From Lentisphaeria bacterium UBA1724 (GTDB lineage Bacteria > Verrucomicrobiota > Lentisphaeria > Oligosphaerales > Oligosphaeraceae): 27,250 bases of DNA. The stretch covers positions 8,062 through 35,311 of the forward strand of contig DCIO01000126.1 in the NCBI GenBank assembly GCA_002315885.1, read 5' to 3'. Positions within the stretch are counted from its first letter, which is position 1. Each line of letters starts with the position of its first letter. Positions 14,188-23,379 of the stretch are shown piece after piece. The position numbers were made by a program, and so were the translations under genes. The notes under the pieces were generated by a model, which made no database searches, was not told the origin of the DNA, and saw nothing but the letters and a program-made list of their open reading frames with translations.

Positions 14188-16065
14188 TTACAGATTCCAG
14201 AGGGTAGCATCGGCGTCGGAGGGCGCCTTCCAGTCGCCTCTGGGAGAGAGTGCAAAGGAGAGCACCTTGGGACCGTCGGGAGAGCAATTCCGCTTGAATT
14301 GCTGGGTGAAGAAGCGCTTGAGGAAAAGCTGAAGCACGCGCTTGATTTCCGCAGCGGGGAATTCCTTTGCATCGAAGGACGCCTGGGCCAGCCCCAGGAG
14401 ATTCTCGGGGGTCTCGCCGTGACGTATCAGGTGATACAAGAAGAAATCGTGGAGGTCGTAACTGCCCAGAATGCACTCGGTCTTCTGGTTGCCGCCAGGC
14501 ACCAGCTCGGGCGACACCGGGGTATCCAGGATGTCCCGCAGGACCGCCGCAAGCTTCTTGGAAGCGTAGTCGGCGTAGCTGGCCACAATGCGTCGGATCA
14601 GGGTCTTGGGCACATCCGCGTTCACGGAATACATGGCCATGTGGTCACCATTGAAGGTGCACCACCCCAGCGCAATCTCCGAGAGATCACCCGTGCCTAT
14701 GACGATGCCATTGAGCTCGTTGGCCACATCCATCAGAATCTGCGTGCGCTCCCGCGCCTGGGAATTCTCGTAGGTCACATCCGTGACCTTGGGATCGTGG
14801 CCGATGTCCTTGAAATGCTGCCGGACGGCATCCCCGATGGGAATTTCCCGGAAGTTGGTCTTGAGCTCCTTCGCCATATCCCGGGCGTTGTCGTGTGTAC
14901 GGGAGGTAGTCCCCATGCCAGGCATGGTGATTACGGTGATAGTCTTGTGGGAGAGCCCCAGCAGATCGCAGGCAGCCACGCAGACCAACAGCGCCAGCGT
15001 GGAATCCAATCCGCCAGAAAGGCCCACTACCAGGCTCTTGGTGTGGGTGACCTCCATGCGATGCGCCAACGCGGATGCCTGGAGCATCATTACTTCGTCA
15101 CAGCAGAAGCCCTCGCTGACGAAAGGCTGTGCATCAAAGGAGCGCACCTTCAGGGTGGTCGCCTGGGGCACCACCGCGGCCTCCACCACCCGACAGGGCT
15201 GGCTTGGCGCGCAGTCATTGAACTCGCTCCAGGTCCGCCGCTCGTATTCACGCCAGGCAGGCTTGACTTCGGTATAGATGAAAGCGCCCTCCCGCTCAAA
15301 ACGGGGATTCACTGCCAGACACTCGCCGTCCTCATAGATGGCGGCCTCCCCAGAAAATACACCATCCGTAGTGGATTCGTGGACGCCCGCATTGGCCAAC
15401 GCACAAATGCAGGAGAGGCGCTTCGTGGTGGCGGCCAGCATGTCGTTGCGCTGATAGAAGGCATTGGCGGTCTCGGGTTCCGCGCCAGGCACCAGAAGGA
15501 CCGTAGCGCCCTGCAGCACCAAATCCGCGGAAGGCGGCGTCACCGCACGCAGGTCATCCAGCATCTCCAGGGCGAAGACGAACTCCTTTCCTGCCTGGAA
15601 AAGCAGATCGTTGCCGAAGGGCACTTCCTCTCCGCAGAGGGTGACGCTGTCCCCATCGAATTCCAGCGCAGAACGGAAGTAGCGCTTCTCGTAGGAGGCA
15701 CGGTGATTGGCGGGGTAGGTCTTCGCCGTCACACCCAGGATATGGCCATTCTGGAGAACCACCGCGCAATCAAAGAGACGGCTTCTCAGGCGGATGGGCA
15801 GTCCCACCACCAGGAGGGTCTTGTGACCCGCGGTCTCCTGACGGACGACATCCAGCGCACTCTCCGCGGCATCCAGCAACACGGGGTGGTCGAAGAGATC
15901 CCCACAGGTCGCACCCGTCAACGAGAGCTCGGGAGTGACCAACGCCGCGGCCTTCTGGGCACAGGCGGTGCGATACAGCACGGCAATCTCCTTGGCATTC
16001 GCCTGGGGATTGCCTACGTGAGTCTTCGGAATGCCACTAGCTATGCGATAAAATCCAGAAACCAT
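14188..16065 (-). CDS. nadE: NAD+ synthetase, two-domain type, with apparently inactive glutaminase domain
   Basis: Forms NAD from deamido-NAD, ATP and an ammonia source. The 625-residue protein has an N-terminal nitrilase-like glutaminase domain (about 1-280) and a C-terminal synthetase with the PP-loop LSGGLDS (349-355) and the family segment GTGDLSEIALGWCTFNGDH. In the glutaminase domain E46 (TPELSLTG) and K115 (AKTYPANHRASYEKR) match the triad, but the position of the nucleophilic cysteine (EICED in the Mycobacterium enzyme) reads E-M-L-D-D, with L169 in place of Cys. Free ammonia may therefore be the nitrogen source. The ATG at 16065 has GGAAGGA 5 nt upstream; a longer frame through the nonamer repeats was rejected. 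Confidence 0.93.
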   Translation of the reverse strand: MVSGFYRIASGIPKTHVGNPQANAKEIAVLYRTACAQKAAALVTPELSLTGATCGDLFDHPVLLDAAESALDVVRQETAGHKTLLVVGLPIRLRSRLFDCAVVLQNGHILGVTAKTYPANHRASYEKRYFRSALEFDGDSVTLCGEEVPFGNDLLFQAGKEFVFALEMLDDLRAVTPPSADLVLQGATVLLVPGAEPETANAFYQRNDMLAATTKRLSCICALANAGVHESTTDGVFSGEAAIYEDGECLAVNPRFEREGAFIYTEVKPAWREYERRTWSEFNDCAPSQPCRVVEAAVVPQATTLKVRSFDAQPFVSEGFCCDEVMMLQASALAHRMEVTHTKSLVVGLSGGLDSTLALLVCVAACDLLGLSHKTITVITMPGMGTTSRTHDNARDMAKELKTNFREIPIGDAVRQHFKDIGHDPKVTDVTYENSQARERTQILMDVANELNGIVIGTGDLSEIALGWCTFNGDHMAMYSVNADVPKTLIRRIVASYADYASKKLAAVLRDILDTPVSPELVPGGNQKTECILGSYDLHDFFLYHLIRHGETPENLLGLAQASFDAKEFPAAEIKRVLQLFLKRFFTQQFKRNCSPDGPKVLSFALSPRGDWKAPSDADATLWNL

Positions 16066-16097
16066 GGTTTTCCTTCCCTGAAACCCGTTTAATCCAG

Positions 16098-16198
16098 TCC
16101 TATCAATCCTATCAATCCTATCAGTCCTATCAGTCCTATCAGTCCTATCAGTCCTATCAGTCCTATTAGTCCTACCAGGTCCTACCAAGTCCTACCAG
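16098..16198 (-). repeat. Tandem nonamer array between secA and nadE
   Basis: Nine in-phase copies of TCCTATCAG-type nonamers (16098-16178) are followed by two 10-base variants to 16198. The array starts 3 bp after the secA stop and ends about 30 bp before the nadE start. Variation is at two or three positions and increases towards the secA end. Unit number is likely to vary between strains. Confidence 0.9.
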
Positions 16199-16200
16199 AA

Positions 16201-19200
16201 TTATTCAAATCTGCCGCAGCAGGCCTTGTATTTCTTGCCGGAACCGCATGGGCAGGGATCATTGCGACCCACCTTGGGCTGCTGACGATGAACCGTCACA
16301 GGCTGGGCAGGCTGAGCGGGACGGCTTGCGGAACCCTCGAACTGCCCGAAGCTGTGGTGCATCGTCTGAAGCTGCGCGGGCTTCTTCTGGGCGGGTTCGC
16401 GATTGCCATCGGGATTCTCCACAGAACCCTCGTTCTCGTCCGCATCGCGATTCTGCTGATCCGCAATGGGTCTGCGGACGATGCGATAGCGGAAGATGTT
16501 GGTGCAGACGGCATCCTTGATGCTACCCAGGAGTGTGGAATAGAGGTTGTATGCCTCCTGCTTGTATTCCACGAGGGGATCGCGCTGACCGTAGGAACGC
16601 AGCTGTACGCTCTGGCGCAGGTCGTCCATATCGTAGAGGTGAGCCTGGTAGAGGTTATCCAGCGCATTGAGCATGATGTATCTCTCCAGCCAGCGACTGG
16701 CCTCGGGACCATCGGCATTTTCCTTGATGGTGTATGCGGTGTCAATGCCCGTCATGATGTCGGCAATCATGGCCTCGGGGTCATCCTGGTTCTTCTTGCA
16801 GGTGAAGATTTCCGCAGGGAACGCGTAGGGGATGGTCCTACTGAGCCAATTCTGCAAATCGCTGGTATCCGCGGGCTCGTTCTTGGGACGGGATGCGAAA
16901 GCCGCATCCACCTTCTCGCCCACTGCAGTGCGGATGAAATCCATGAGCAATGCGCGGGAATCCTCGTTGGTGAGGATGTCATGACGCAGGCCGTAGATGG
17001 CCTTACGCTGCTTGTTCATCACATCGTCGTATTCCAGGGTGCGCTTACGGATGCCGAAGTGCTGCTGTTCCACGCGCTTCTGGGCCTTCTCGATGGAACG
17101 GCTCAGCAGAGGATGGGAGAGCTCCTGGCCTTCTTCCATGCCCAGATGCTCCATGATGGAGGCAACGCGGTCACTGCCGAAGAGACGCATCAGGTTGTCT
17201 TCCAGAGAAATGTAGAAGCGGGAAGAACCGGGATCGCCCTGACGGGAGCAACGACCCCGCAACTGCAGATCGATGCGTCGTGCATCGTGGCGCTCGGAAC
17301 CGATGACATGCAGACCACCCAATTCCCGGACGCCAGGTCCCAGCTTGATATCCGTGCCTCGACCCGCCATGTTAGTGGCGATGGTCACTGCACCACGCTG
17401 ACCCGCACGAGCCACGATTTCGGCTTCACTCTGGTTGTGCTTCGCATTCAACACATTGTGAATGACGTGCTCGCGAGTCAATAGACGGGAGAGCAACTCG
17501 GAGACTTCCACGGAAATCGTACCCACCAGCACAGGCTGGCCCTTCTTGTTGCACTCCACAATCTCCTCGATGATGGCGCGGTATTTCTCGCGCTGAGTCT
17601 TGTAGATACGGTCATCGTAGTCAATACGCGCGCAGGGGCGGTTGGTGGGGATGGCAACCACGTCCAAATCGTAAATTGACTTGAATTCCGTGGCCTCGGT
17701 GCCTGCCGTACCCGTCATACCCGCCAGCTTCTCATACATACGGAAGTAATTCTGGATGGTGATGGATGCCAGAGTCTGAGTCTCACGCTCAATCTGGACA
17801 TTCTCCTTGGCCTCCAATGCCTGGTGCAGACCCTCGGAAAAACGACGGCCGGGCTGGGGACGACCCGTGAACTCGTCAACGATAATCACCTTGTTGTCTT
17901 GGACAACATACTGCACATCCTTCTCGAAGAGGCAGTATGCCCGCAGCAACTGGGAGATATTGTGCAGCATCTCGGACTTGCGGTCGTATTCCACCTGCAC
18001 CGCCTTGCGCTTCTCCAGCTTCTCCTCTTCGGTGAGAGTGGTATTGCCCTCCAGTTCACTGAAAATCGCGGGCAAATCGGGAATGACGAATGCCTGGGGA
18101 TCGGAGGGCATCAATTCCAGACGGCCCTTCTCGGAAAGTTCGGACTCGCCGCCCTTCTCGTCCACCGTGAAATAGAGCTCCTGCTTGACTTCCTGCAGCA
18201 ACCCGCGGTTGGTATCGGAGTGCCACTCCACATCCACACGCTCCAAGCCCTTACGCACATTGCCGTCTTCCATGAAACGGCGCAGGAGCTTGTGCCGAGG
18301 CATGCCAATCTGAACACGGGCCAGCAGATGATATGCGCGGTCCTTGTCCTCCGCGGTGGCTGCGGGATTGTCCAGGAGGGCCTTGGCTTCCTGAAGCAGA
18401 TTCGCCACCAGCTTATACTGACGGCTGAAGAGGGCTTCCACCAGGGGCTTCACCTTGTCATACATGTGGGTGGAGACCTTGGCGGGACCCGCGATGATCA
18501 ACGGCGTACGGGCCTCGTCAATCAGAATCGAGTCAATTTCGTCCACGATGGCATAGAAATAATCCCGCTGGACCAGGTCCTTGCTGGAATGGCACATGCC
18601 CATGTCACGCAGATAGTCAAAACCGAACTCGGAGTTGGTTCCGTAGGTGATGTCGCAGTTGTATTGTTCTCTGCGGACTTCGGGAGACTGGCTGTTCTGA
18701 ATGCAGCCCACGGTGAGCCCCAGCCACTTGTAGACATGGCCCATCCAATCGGAGTCACGCTTGGCCAGGTAGTCGTTGACGGTGACCAACTGCACGTTGC
18801 GGCCCGTCAGGGCGTTCAGATACAAGGGCATGGTCGCAACCAGCGTCTTACCCTCACCAGTCGCCATTTCCGCGATGCTGTGACGATGCAGGACGATACC
18901 ACCCATAATCTGCACGTCAAAGGGCACCATGTCCCATTCCAGACGATGGCCCGTGACCTCCACGAAATGCTCTTCTTCCTTCGTGGACTCCTTCAGACGA
19001 CGGCAGGCGTCCTTTACCACGGCGAATGCCTCGCAGAGGATATCGTCTGTGGTCTCGCCATTCTTGAGGCGTTCCTGGAACTCGGGGGTCTTGGCCTTGA
19101 GCTGCTCGTCCGTAAGAGAGCGGTATTCCTCCGCCAACTCGTTGACTTTGTGGACAAGAGGCCAGAGTTTGTTGACCACGCGCTTATTGCGGTTCAGGGC

Positions 19201-19230
19201 GAATTTCTTGGTAATCCAGTCGAGAAGCAT
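16201..19230 (-). CDS. secA: Preprotein translocase ATPase SecA
   Basis: Motor that drives unfolded preproteins through SecYEG. The 1009-residue protein shows Walker A ATGEGKT (123-129), the DEID box, the second helicase half with TNMAGRGTDI, and a C-terminal zinc motif CPCGSGKKYKACCGRF. It is longer than the roughly 900-residue E. coli protein because of extra sequence in the preprotein cross-linking region, from about residue 245 to 400 (between AGPAK and the FEKDVQYVV segment). It has RGRCSRQGDPG where enterobacteria have RGRSGRQGDPG; long SecA with RGRC is common in Bacteroidetes and PVC bacteria, which supports that lineage. No clear ribosome site precedes the ATG. It lies downstream of pyrE across the two repeat modules. 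Confidence 0.98.
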   Translation of the reverse strand: MLLDWITKKFALNRNKRVVNKLWPLVHKVNELAEEYRSLTDEQLKAKTPEFQERLKNGETTDDILCEAFAVVKDACRRLKESTKEEEHFVEVTGHRLEWDMVPFDVQIMGGIVLHRHSIAEMATGEGKTLVATMPLYLNALTGRNVQLVTVNDYLAKRDSDWMGHVYKWLGLTVGCIQNSQSPEVRREQYNCDITYGTNSEFGFDYLRDMGMCHSSKDLVQRDYFYAIVDEIDSILIDEARTPLIIAGPAKVSTHMYDKVKPLVEALFSRQYKLVANLLQEAKALLDNPAATAEDKDRAYHLLARVQIGMPRHKLLRRFMEDGNVRKGLERVDVEWHSDTNRGLLQEVKQELYFTVDEKGGESELSEKGRLELMPSDPQAFVIPDLPAIFSELEGNTTLTEEEKLEKRKAVQVEYDRKSEMLHNISQLLRAYCLFEKDVQYVVQDNKVIIVDEFTGRPQPGRRFSEGLHQALEAKENVQIERETQTLASITIQNYFRMYEKLAGMTGTAGTEATEFKSIYDLDVVAIPTNRPCARIDYDDRIYKTQREKYRAIIEEIVECNKKGQPVLVGTISVEVSELLSRLLTREHVIHNVLNAKHNQSEAEIVARAGQRGAVTIATNMAGRGTDIKLGPGVRELGGLHVIGSERHDARRIDLQLRGRCSRQGDPGSSRFYISLEDNLMRLFGSDRVASIMEHLGMEEGQELSHPLLSRSIEKAQKRVEQQHFGIRKRTLEYDDVMNKQRKAIYGLRHDILTNEDSRALLMDFIRTAVGEKVDAAFASRPKNEPADTSDLQNWLSRTIPYAFPAEIFTCKKNQDDPEAMIADIMTGIDTAYTIKENADGPEASRWLERYIMLNALDNLYQAHLYDMDDLRQSVQLRSYGQRDPLVEYKQEAYNLYSTLLGSIKDAVCTNIFRYRIVRRPIADQQNRDADENEGSVENPDGNREPAQKKPAQLQTMHHSFGQFEGSASRPAQPAQPVTVHRQQPKVGRNDPCPCGSGKKYKACCGRFE

Positions 19231-19261
19231 CGTTAATCAAAAAAGGCTAATAGGGGAAAAG

Positions 19262-19421
19262 AAGGAAAAGAGGGGGCAAGGGGGAAACCTCCCCTCCCCC
19301 TCCAACATTAAGCATTAAGCATTAAGCATTAAGCATTAAGCATTAAGCATTGAAAAAGAGGGGGCAAGGGGGACACCTCCCCCTCCAACATTAAGCATTA
19401 AGCATTAAGCATTAAGCATTA
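19262..19421 (-). repeat. 3'-end repeat modules C1 and C2 in tandem
   Basis: Two modules are stacked between pyrE and secA. C2 (19352-19421) has four heptamers directly against the pyrE stop TAA, then the hairpin AGGGGG-AGGTGT-CCCCCT and a CCCCCTCTTTTTC tail. C1 (19262-19352) has six heptamers and a similar hairpin with an internal GGGGAGG duplication. Both have the same orientation relative to the gene end as copies A and B. The tandem copy suggests duplication of the whole module. Confidence 0.85.
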
Positions 19422-19988
19422 TTTCGAGCCGGGGTGTTCCAGTGGTTTACCCTGTGCGCAGATGGGGCATTCTGCGGGATCGTAGGTCTTCAGATTGAGT
19501 TTGATGAGGCTGTGGAAGGGGATACCGAAATCCACATCGCCCTTGCTGCGGTCCACCATCACCGTCACGCCCACGGGAATTGCGCCGTAGGAGCGAGCCA
19601 GGTCGATGGTCTGCTGAACGCGACCGCCCTTGGTGACCACGTCCTCCGCCACCAGCACGCGCTCACCGGGTTTCAGGGTGAAACCGCGTCGGAGCACCAG
19701 ATTGGACTGGTCGTCCTTTTCGGCGAAGATAGCGCGGGTCTGGAGCGCCTTTCCCACTTCCTGCCCCACCACGATGCCGCCGATTGCGGGGGAGAGCACC
19801 ACGTCGATATTCTCGCCGGCCCAGGGCTTCGCCATTTCCGCACAGAGCTTGCTGGCGATTTCGGCATACTGCAGAAGCAGTGCGGCCTGGAAGTACTGGT
19901 CGCTATGGAGACCGCTGCGCAGGAGGAAATGCCCGTTGAGCAATGCGCCCGTCTCGGACATGTATTTCAGGATTTCAGCTTCGGTCAT
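19419..19988 (-). CDS. pyrE: Orotate phosphoribosyltransferase
   Basis: Joins orotate and PRPP to orotidine 5'-phosphate in pyrimidine synthesis. The 189-residue protein carries the PRPP-binding motif VLVAEDVVTKGG and the N-terminal GHFLLRSGLHSDQYFQ segment. AAGGAG lies 8 nt before the ATG. The C-terminus has a short tail with a CPIC pair (AECPICAQGKPLEHPGSK), of unknown importance. The stop codon abuts the heptamer array. It is separated from the amidase gene by 63 nt. Confidence 0.95.
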   Translation of the reverse strand: MTEAEILKYMSETGALLNGHFLLRSGLHSDQYFQAALLLQYAEIASKLCAEMAKPWAGENIDVVLSPAIGGIVVGQEVGKALQTRAIFAEKDDQSNLVLRRGFTLKPGERVLVAEDVVTKGGRVQQTIDLARSYGAIPVGVTVMVDRSKGDVDFGIPFHSLIKLNLKTYDPAECPICAQGKPLEHPGSK

Positions 19989-20051
19989 GATCTTTTCTCC
20001 TTGGAATGAAGGGGTTGGATTTGATGTATGATTGACAAAGAAATTGTTTCG

Positions 20052-21182
20052 CTACTGGCGGGGTTTGAGGGAGCGCTTGAGCTTGTCGATGGCATCGCAG
20101 AGCGCCACTGCCAGCTTGTCCTGATAATCGGGCTTCAGGAGATTCGCGCATTCGGCCTTGTTGGAGAGGAACCCCAACTCCACCAGCAGTGCGGGAGCCG
20201 GTGAGTCAATGATTACCTTGAACTGCTTGCGCTTGATACCGCGGTCCTCCGCGCCCGATGCCTTGAGCAGCGCCCGCTGGGTGAAATAGGCCCACAGAGC
20301 GCTGGTCTTCTGGTATGGCGTCGCGGCGCCCGTCTTGCCGATATTCGTGGTGCCGAAGGAAGGCACGCCGGGGGGATTAGCCAGGAAGACCTCAATGCCG
20401 TGGATAGAAGTATCCTTTGCGGAATTGCAGTGGATGGAAAGGAAGAGGTCGGCCTTCTTCGTGGTGGCAGTCTGGCAGCGCTGGTCCAGAGTCAGGGCGG
20501 TATCGTTGTTTCGGGTCATGGAGACCACGTAGCCGCGTTTGCGCAAGATGGAAGCCACCTTCTGGGCCATGAGCAAATTGAGATTCTTTTCCAGGGTCTT
20601 TCCGCTGGATGCGCCCTGGTCCTTGCCACCGTGTCCTGCATCCAGGACAATATGCTTGATTTCACGACGAGGCAACAGCGCGGTCCGAAGCAGCGGTTCC
20701 AGGAACTCGGAGTAGTCGGTCTTTTCCAGCAGGTATTTCTCCTGCTCGAAGGAAACGGGATAACTCAAGGTGGCGACAGTGCCGCTAATCTGGAAAATCT
20801 GCTTGGTGACCGTGAAGACAATCCTCTCGTTGTGGGGCGTCAGCAGAGTCAGGGTGCGATTCTTGTCCTCGTAGCCCTCCAGAGTCCGGAAACCATACGC
20901 CACCGCAATCTTCTTCAAATCGTAATACTTCCGGCCATTCTTCAGGCTAATCTCTGGAAAAACCAGCGGAGTGGCGGGCTTCACTACGGGCTTCGCCGCA
21001 GGCTTTGCGGCGGGCTTTCCTGACGTAGGGGCCACGGTGGTGGTCTTGGGCACCGCAGGCAGAACACGACGGGGCTTCGCCGGCGCCGTAGAAACCGTGG
21101 CCGCCTCCAGCGCAAATGCGCCAAAAAGCAACGCCACCGCCACTACGGCACGGAAATTCAGTTTTGCGTCGTGTCCTGTCAT
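20052..21182 (-). CDS. N-acetylmuramoyl-L-alanine amidase (Amidase_3) with N-terminal stalk-like domain
   Basis: Periplasmic zinc amidase that cleaves the bond between muramic acid and the stem peptide, for cell separation or wall turnover. The 376-residue product has a signal peptide (cut near EAA at residues 28-30), a Pro/Ala/Lys-rich linker (about 35-75), a domain resembling the copper amine oxidase N-terminal fold (about 78-175), and the Amidase_3 domain with LDAGHGGKDQGA, SIHCNSA and ELGFLSN. The ATG at 21182 lies 10 nt after the clpX stop; a GTG start 17 codons earlier overlaps clpX and spoils the signal peptide, so it was rejected. No clear ribosome site is present. Confidence 0.9.
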   Translation of the reverse strand: MTGHDAKLNFRAVVAVALLFGAFALEAATVSTAPAKPRRVLPAVPKTTTVAPTSGKPAAKPAAKPVVKPATPLVFPEISLKNGRKYYDLKKIAVAYGFRTLEGYEDKNRTLTLLTPHNERIVFTVTKQIFQISGTVATLSYPVSFEQEKYLLEKTDYSEFLEPLLRTALLPRREIKHIVLDAGHGGKDQGASSGKTLEKNLNLLMAQKVASILRKRGYVVSMTRNNDTALTLDQRCQTATTKKADLFLSIHCNSAKDTSIHGIEVFLANPPGVPSFGTTNIGKTGAATPYQKTSALWAYFTQRALLKASGAEDRGIKRKQFKVIIDSPAPALLVELGFLSNKAECANLLKPDYQDKLAVALCDAIDKLKRSLKPRQ

Positions 21183-21192
21183 GGATAGCGGG

Positions 21193-22680
21193 TTAGTTTT
21201 TCTGGATGTCGATGACAGCGGCCTTTTCGCCACGAATCACCGCGCCGTCTATCACGCATTTTGCGGTCTGCCCCTTCTCCAGGGTGGGGATATCGAACAT
21301 CACGTCCCGCATGCGCTTTTCGATGATGGCCCGTAGGCCGCGTGCGCCTGTGTGGAGAGTGGTGGTCCGTTCCGCCACGGCTTCCAACGCATCGGCGGTG
21401 AATTCCAAGTCCACGCCGGAGATTCTCATGAGTTCCTGGAATTGCCGCGTCAGGGCATTCTTGGGTTCCGTGAGAATGTGCACCAGGTCCTCTTTGGTCA
21501 GTTCCTTGAGGGCGGTGATGATGGGCAGACGGCCCACGAATTCGGGAATCAACCCGAATTGCACCAGATCCTCGGGCTCCACGTGATCCAGCGGATTCTC
21601 CGTGATGTCCAGCGCGTCGTGGTTGGCGGCATTTGCCTCCTCGGCACCGAAACCCAATTGGCGAGAACCACCACGACGCGCCACAATCTTGTCCAAGCCT
21701 ACGAATGCACCGCCGCAGATGAAGAGGATGTTCTTCGTGTTCAAATGCAGGTATTCCTGGTCGGGATGCTTGCGGCCGCCTTTGGGAGGAATGTTCGCTA
21801 TCGTGTTCTCCAAAATCTTCAGCAACGCCTGCTGGACACCCTCGCCAGAGACATCACGGGTAATGGAGACATTCTGGGTCTTCCGGGCAATCTTGTCGAT
21901 TTCATCCACATAGACGATGCCGATTTCGGCTTTCTTCAAATCGTAGTCCGCGGCCTGCACGAGACGCAGGAGGATATTCTCCACATCCTCGCCCACGTAG
22001 CCCGCCTCCGTCAAGGTGGTCGCATCGGAGATGGCGAAAGGCACCTTCAGACGACGGGCCAGCGCCTGGGCCAGCAAAGTCTTTCCGCTACCCGAGGGAC
22101 CAATCATCAGCACGTTGCTCTTGGTGAGTTCCACGCCATTGGCAGAAGCACTCTCACCGCCTTCCCGCTCCTGGAGAATGCGCTTGTAGTGGTTGTGAAC
22201 CGCCACTGCCAGAGTCTTCCGCGCCTCCTCCTGACCATAGCAATACTGCCCTAGAAAATCGAAGATTTCCCGGGGAGTACCCAGGGTCTCACGAGTCAGC
22301 AACCCCTCCGTTCCGGTAGGCTCGCCTTCAAGCCCCAAAGTCAGCTGAGGATTCGTAACAGAAACGCTCGCGGGTGCCGACTTCTTGGCACCGCCTTTCA
22401 GCAAATCCTGCACAACATCCGGAGTGAGACTGTCACCAAATTCGTCGTCCAGGCATTCGGCGATATCCAGGAAATGCTCGACGACCTCGGGTTGTTTTCC
22501 AAGTGCGGCGGCATCCAAAAATGCGTGAGTACAACTCAGGCAGACTTTCGGTAGCTTCGAATTCTTGAAGCCAGCTGTGATGCCAAACAGGCTCTGGGGG
22601 AAAGTCCCCCCACAGAGCATGCAGACTCCCGTGGGCTCCTTCGTATTCCCGTCAGTAGTTTTCTTTGTAGTGCGAGGCAT
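21193..22680 (-). CDS. clpX: ATP-dependent Clp protease ATP-binding subunit ClpX
   Basis: AAA+ unfoldase that feeds substrates to ClpP. The 495-residue protein has an N-terminal zinc-binding pattern C20-x2-C23 and C47-x2-C50, Walker A GPSGSGKT (194-201), DEID Walker B, pore loop GYVGED, the GRKHP loop and an LGF tripeptide in QLGFGAE at the ClpP-binding position. It is about 70 residues longer than E. coli ClpX, mainly in the linker between zinc domain and AAA+ module (about 51-130), and its zinc finger spacing is longer (23 residues). It starts 6 nt after clpP, probably translationally coupled; the usual tig-clpP-clpX order is kept. Confidence 0.97.
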   Translation of the reverse strand: MPRTTKKTTDGNTKEPTGVCMLCGGTFPQSLFGITAGFKNSKLPKVCLSCTHAFLDAAALGKQPEVVEHFLDIAECLDDEFGDSLTPDVVQDLLKGGAKKSAPASVSVTNPQLTLGLEGEPTGTEGLLTRETLGTPREIFDFLGQYCYGQEEARKTLAVAVHNHYKRILQEREGGESASANGVELTKSNVLMIGPSGSGKTLLAQALARRLKVPFAISDATTLTEAGYVGEDVENILLRLVQAADYDLKKAEIGIVYVDEIDKIARKTQNVSITRDVSGEGVQQALLKILENTIANIPPKGGRKHPDQEYLHLNTKNILFICGGAFVGLDKIVARRGGSRQLGFGAEEANAANHDALDITENPLDHVEPEDLVQFGLIPEFVGRLPIITALKELTKEDLVHILTEPKNALTRQFQELMRISGVDLEFTADALEAVAERTTTLHTGARGLRAIIEKRMRDVMFDIPTLEKGQTAKCVIDGAVIRGEKAAVIDIQKN

Positions 22681-22686
22681 GATGCG

Positions 22687-23289
22687 TTACTTCTTCGTAG
22701 GGGTTGCGTCGGCACCGATGACGGTGTCAACCACGTGGTATTCCGCGGCTTCCTGCGCAGACAAGAAGAAGTCACGCTGGGAGTCCTTGGCAATCTGTTC
22801 GGCGCTCTTGCCGATGTGCTTGGCCAGGATATCGTAGAGCACGGTGCGGGTCTTCAGAATCTCCTGCGCCTGGATGTCGATATCCGCCGCCGTGCCCTGG
22901 CAACCGCCGGAGGGCTGGTGAATCATGATGCGGGAATGAGGCAACGCAAAACGCTTGCCCGCGGCACCCGCCGCCAGCAACACCGCGCCCATGGATGCCG
23001 CCTGGCCAATGCAGTAGGTGCGGACATCGCAGGAAATCATCTGCATGGTGTCGTAAATCGCCAAACCCGCGGAAACCACGCCACCAGGGCTGTTGATGTA
23101 GAAATGGATGTCCTTCTTGGGATCTTCACTCTGCAGGAAAAGCAACTGGGCGATAATGCTGTTGGCAACCACGTCGTCAACCTCGCTGCCCAAAAACACA
23201 ATGCGGTCCTTCAGCAAGCGTGAATAGATATCGTAGGTGCGCTCGCCATTGCCAGTCTGCTCAACCACGTAGGGAACATAGTAGCTCAT
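22687..23289 (-). CDS. clpP: ATP-dependent Clp protease proteolytic subunit
   Basis: Serine peptidase forming the barrel chamber that works with ClpX. The 200-residue protein has the complete triad: S99 in GQAASMGA, H124 in MIHQPSGG and D173 in KDSQRDFFLSAQE. AGGAG lies 7 nt before the ATG. The 287-bp space between tig and clpP holds no gene but has competing stem sequences, so clpPX may have its own promoter, although none is convincing. Confidence 0.97.
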   Translation of the reverse strand: MSYYVPYVVEQTGNGERTYDIYSRLLKDRIVFLGSEVDDVVANSIIAQLLFLQSEDPKKDIHFYINSPGGVVSAGLAIYDTMQMISCDVRTYCIGQAASMGAVLLAAGAAGKRFALPHSRIMIHQPSGGCQGTAADIDIQAQEILKTRTVLYDILAKHIGKSAEQIAKDSQRDFFLSAQEAAEYHVVDTVIGADATPTKK

Positions 23290-23379
23290 TCTTCAACTCC
23301 TTTTTCTAACTCGATTCTTTTCTTTTCAAACAACCCGACACCACTCTCGCGTACGAGCGGGTGCGCGCGTAAGAAAGAT

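Noticed and set aside
16066..16188. Upstream extension of nadE encoding (DRT)n
   Set aside because: The extension is translated tandem repeat; GGAAGGA lies 5 nt before the ATG at 16065, giving the family start.
21183..21233. GTG start for the amidase overlapping clpX
   Set aside because: It places 17 polar residues before the signal peptide; the ATG at 21182 gives a normal signal sequence.
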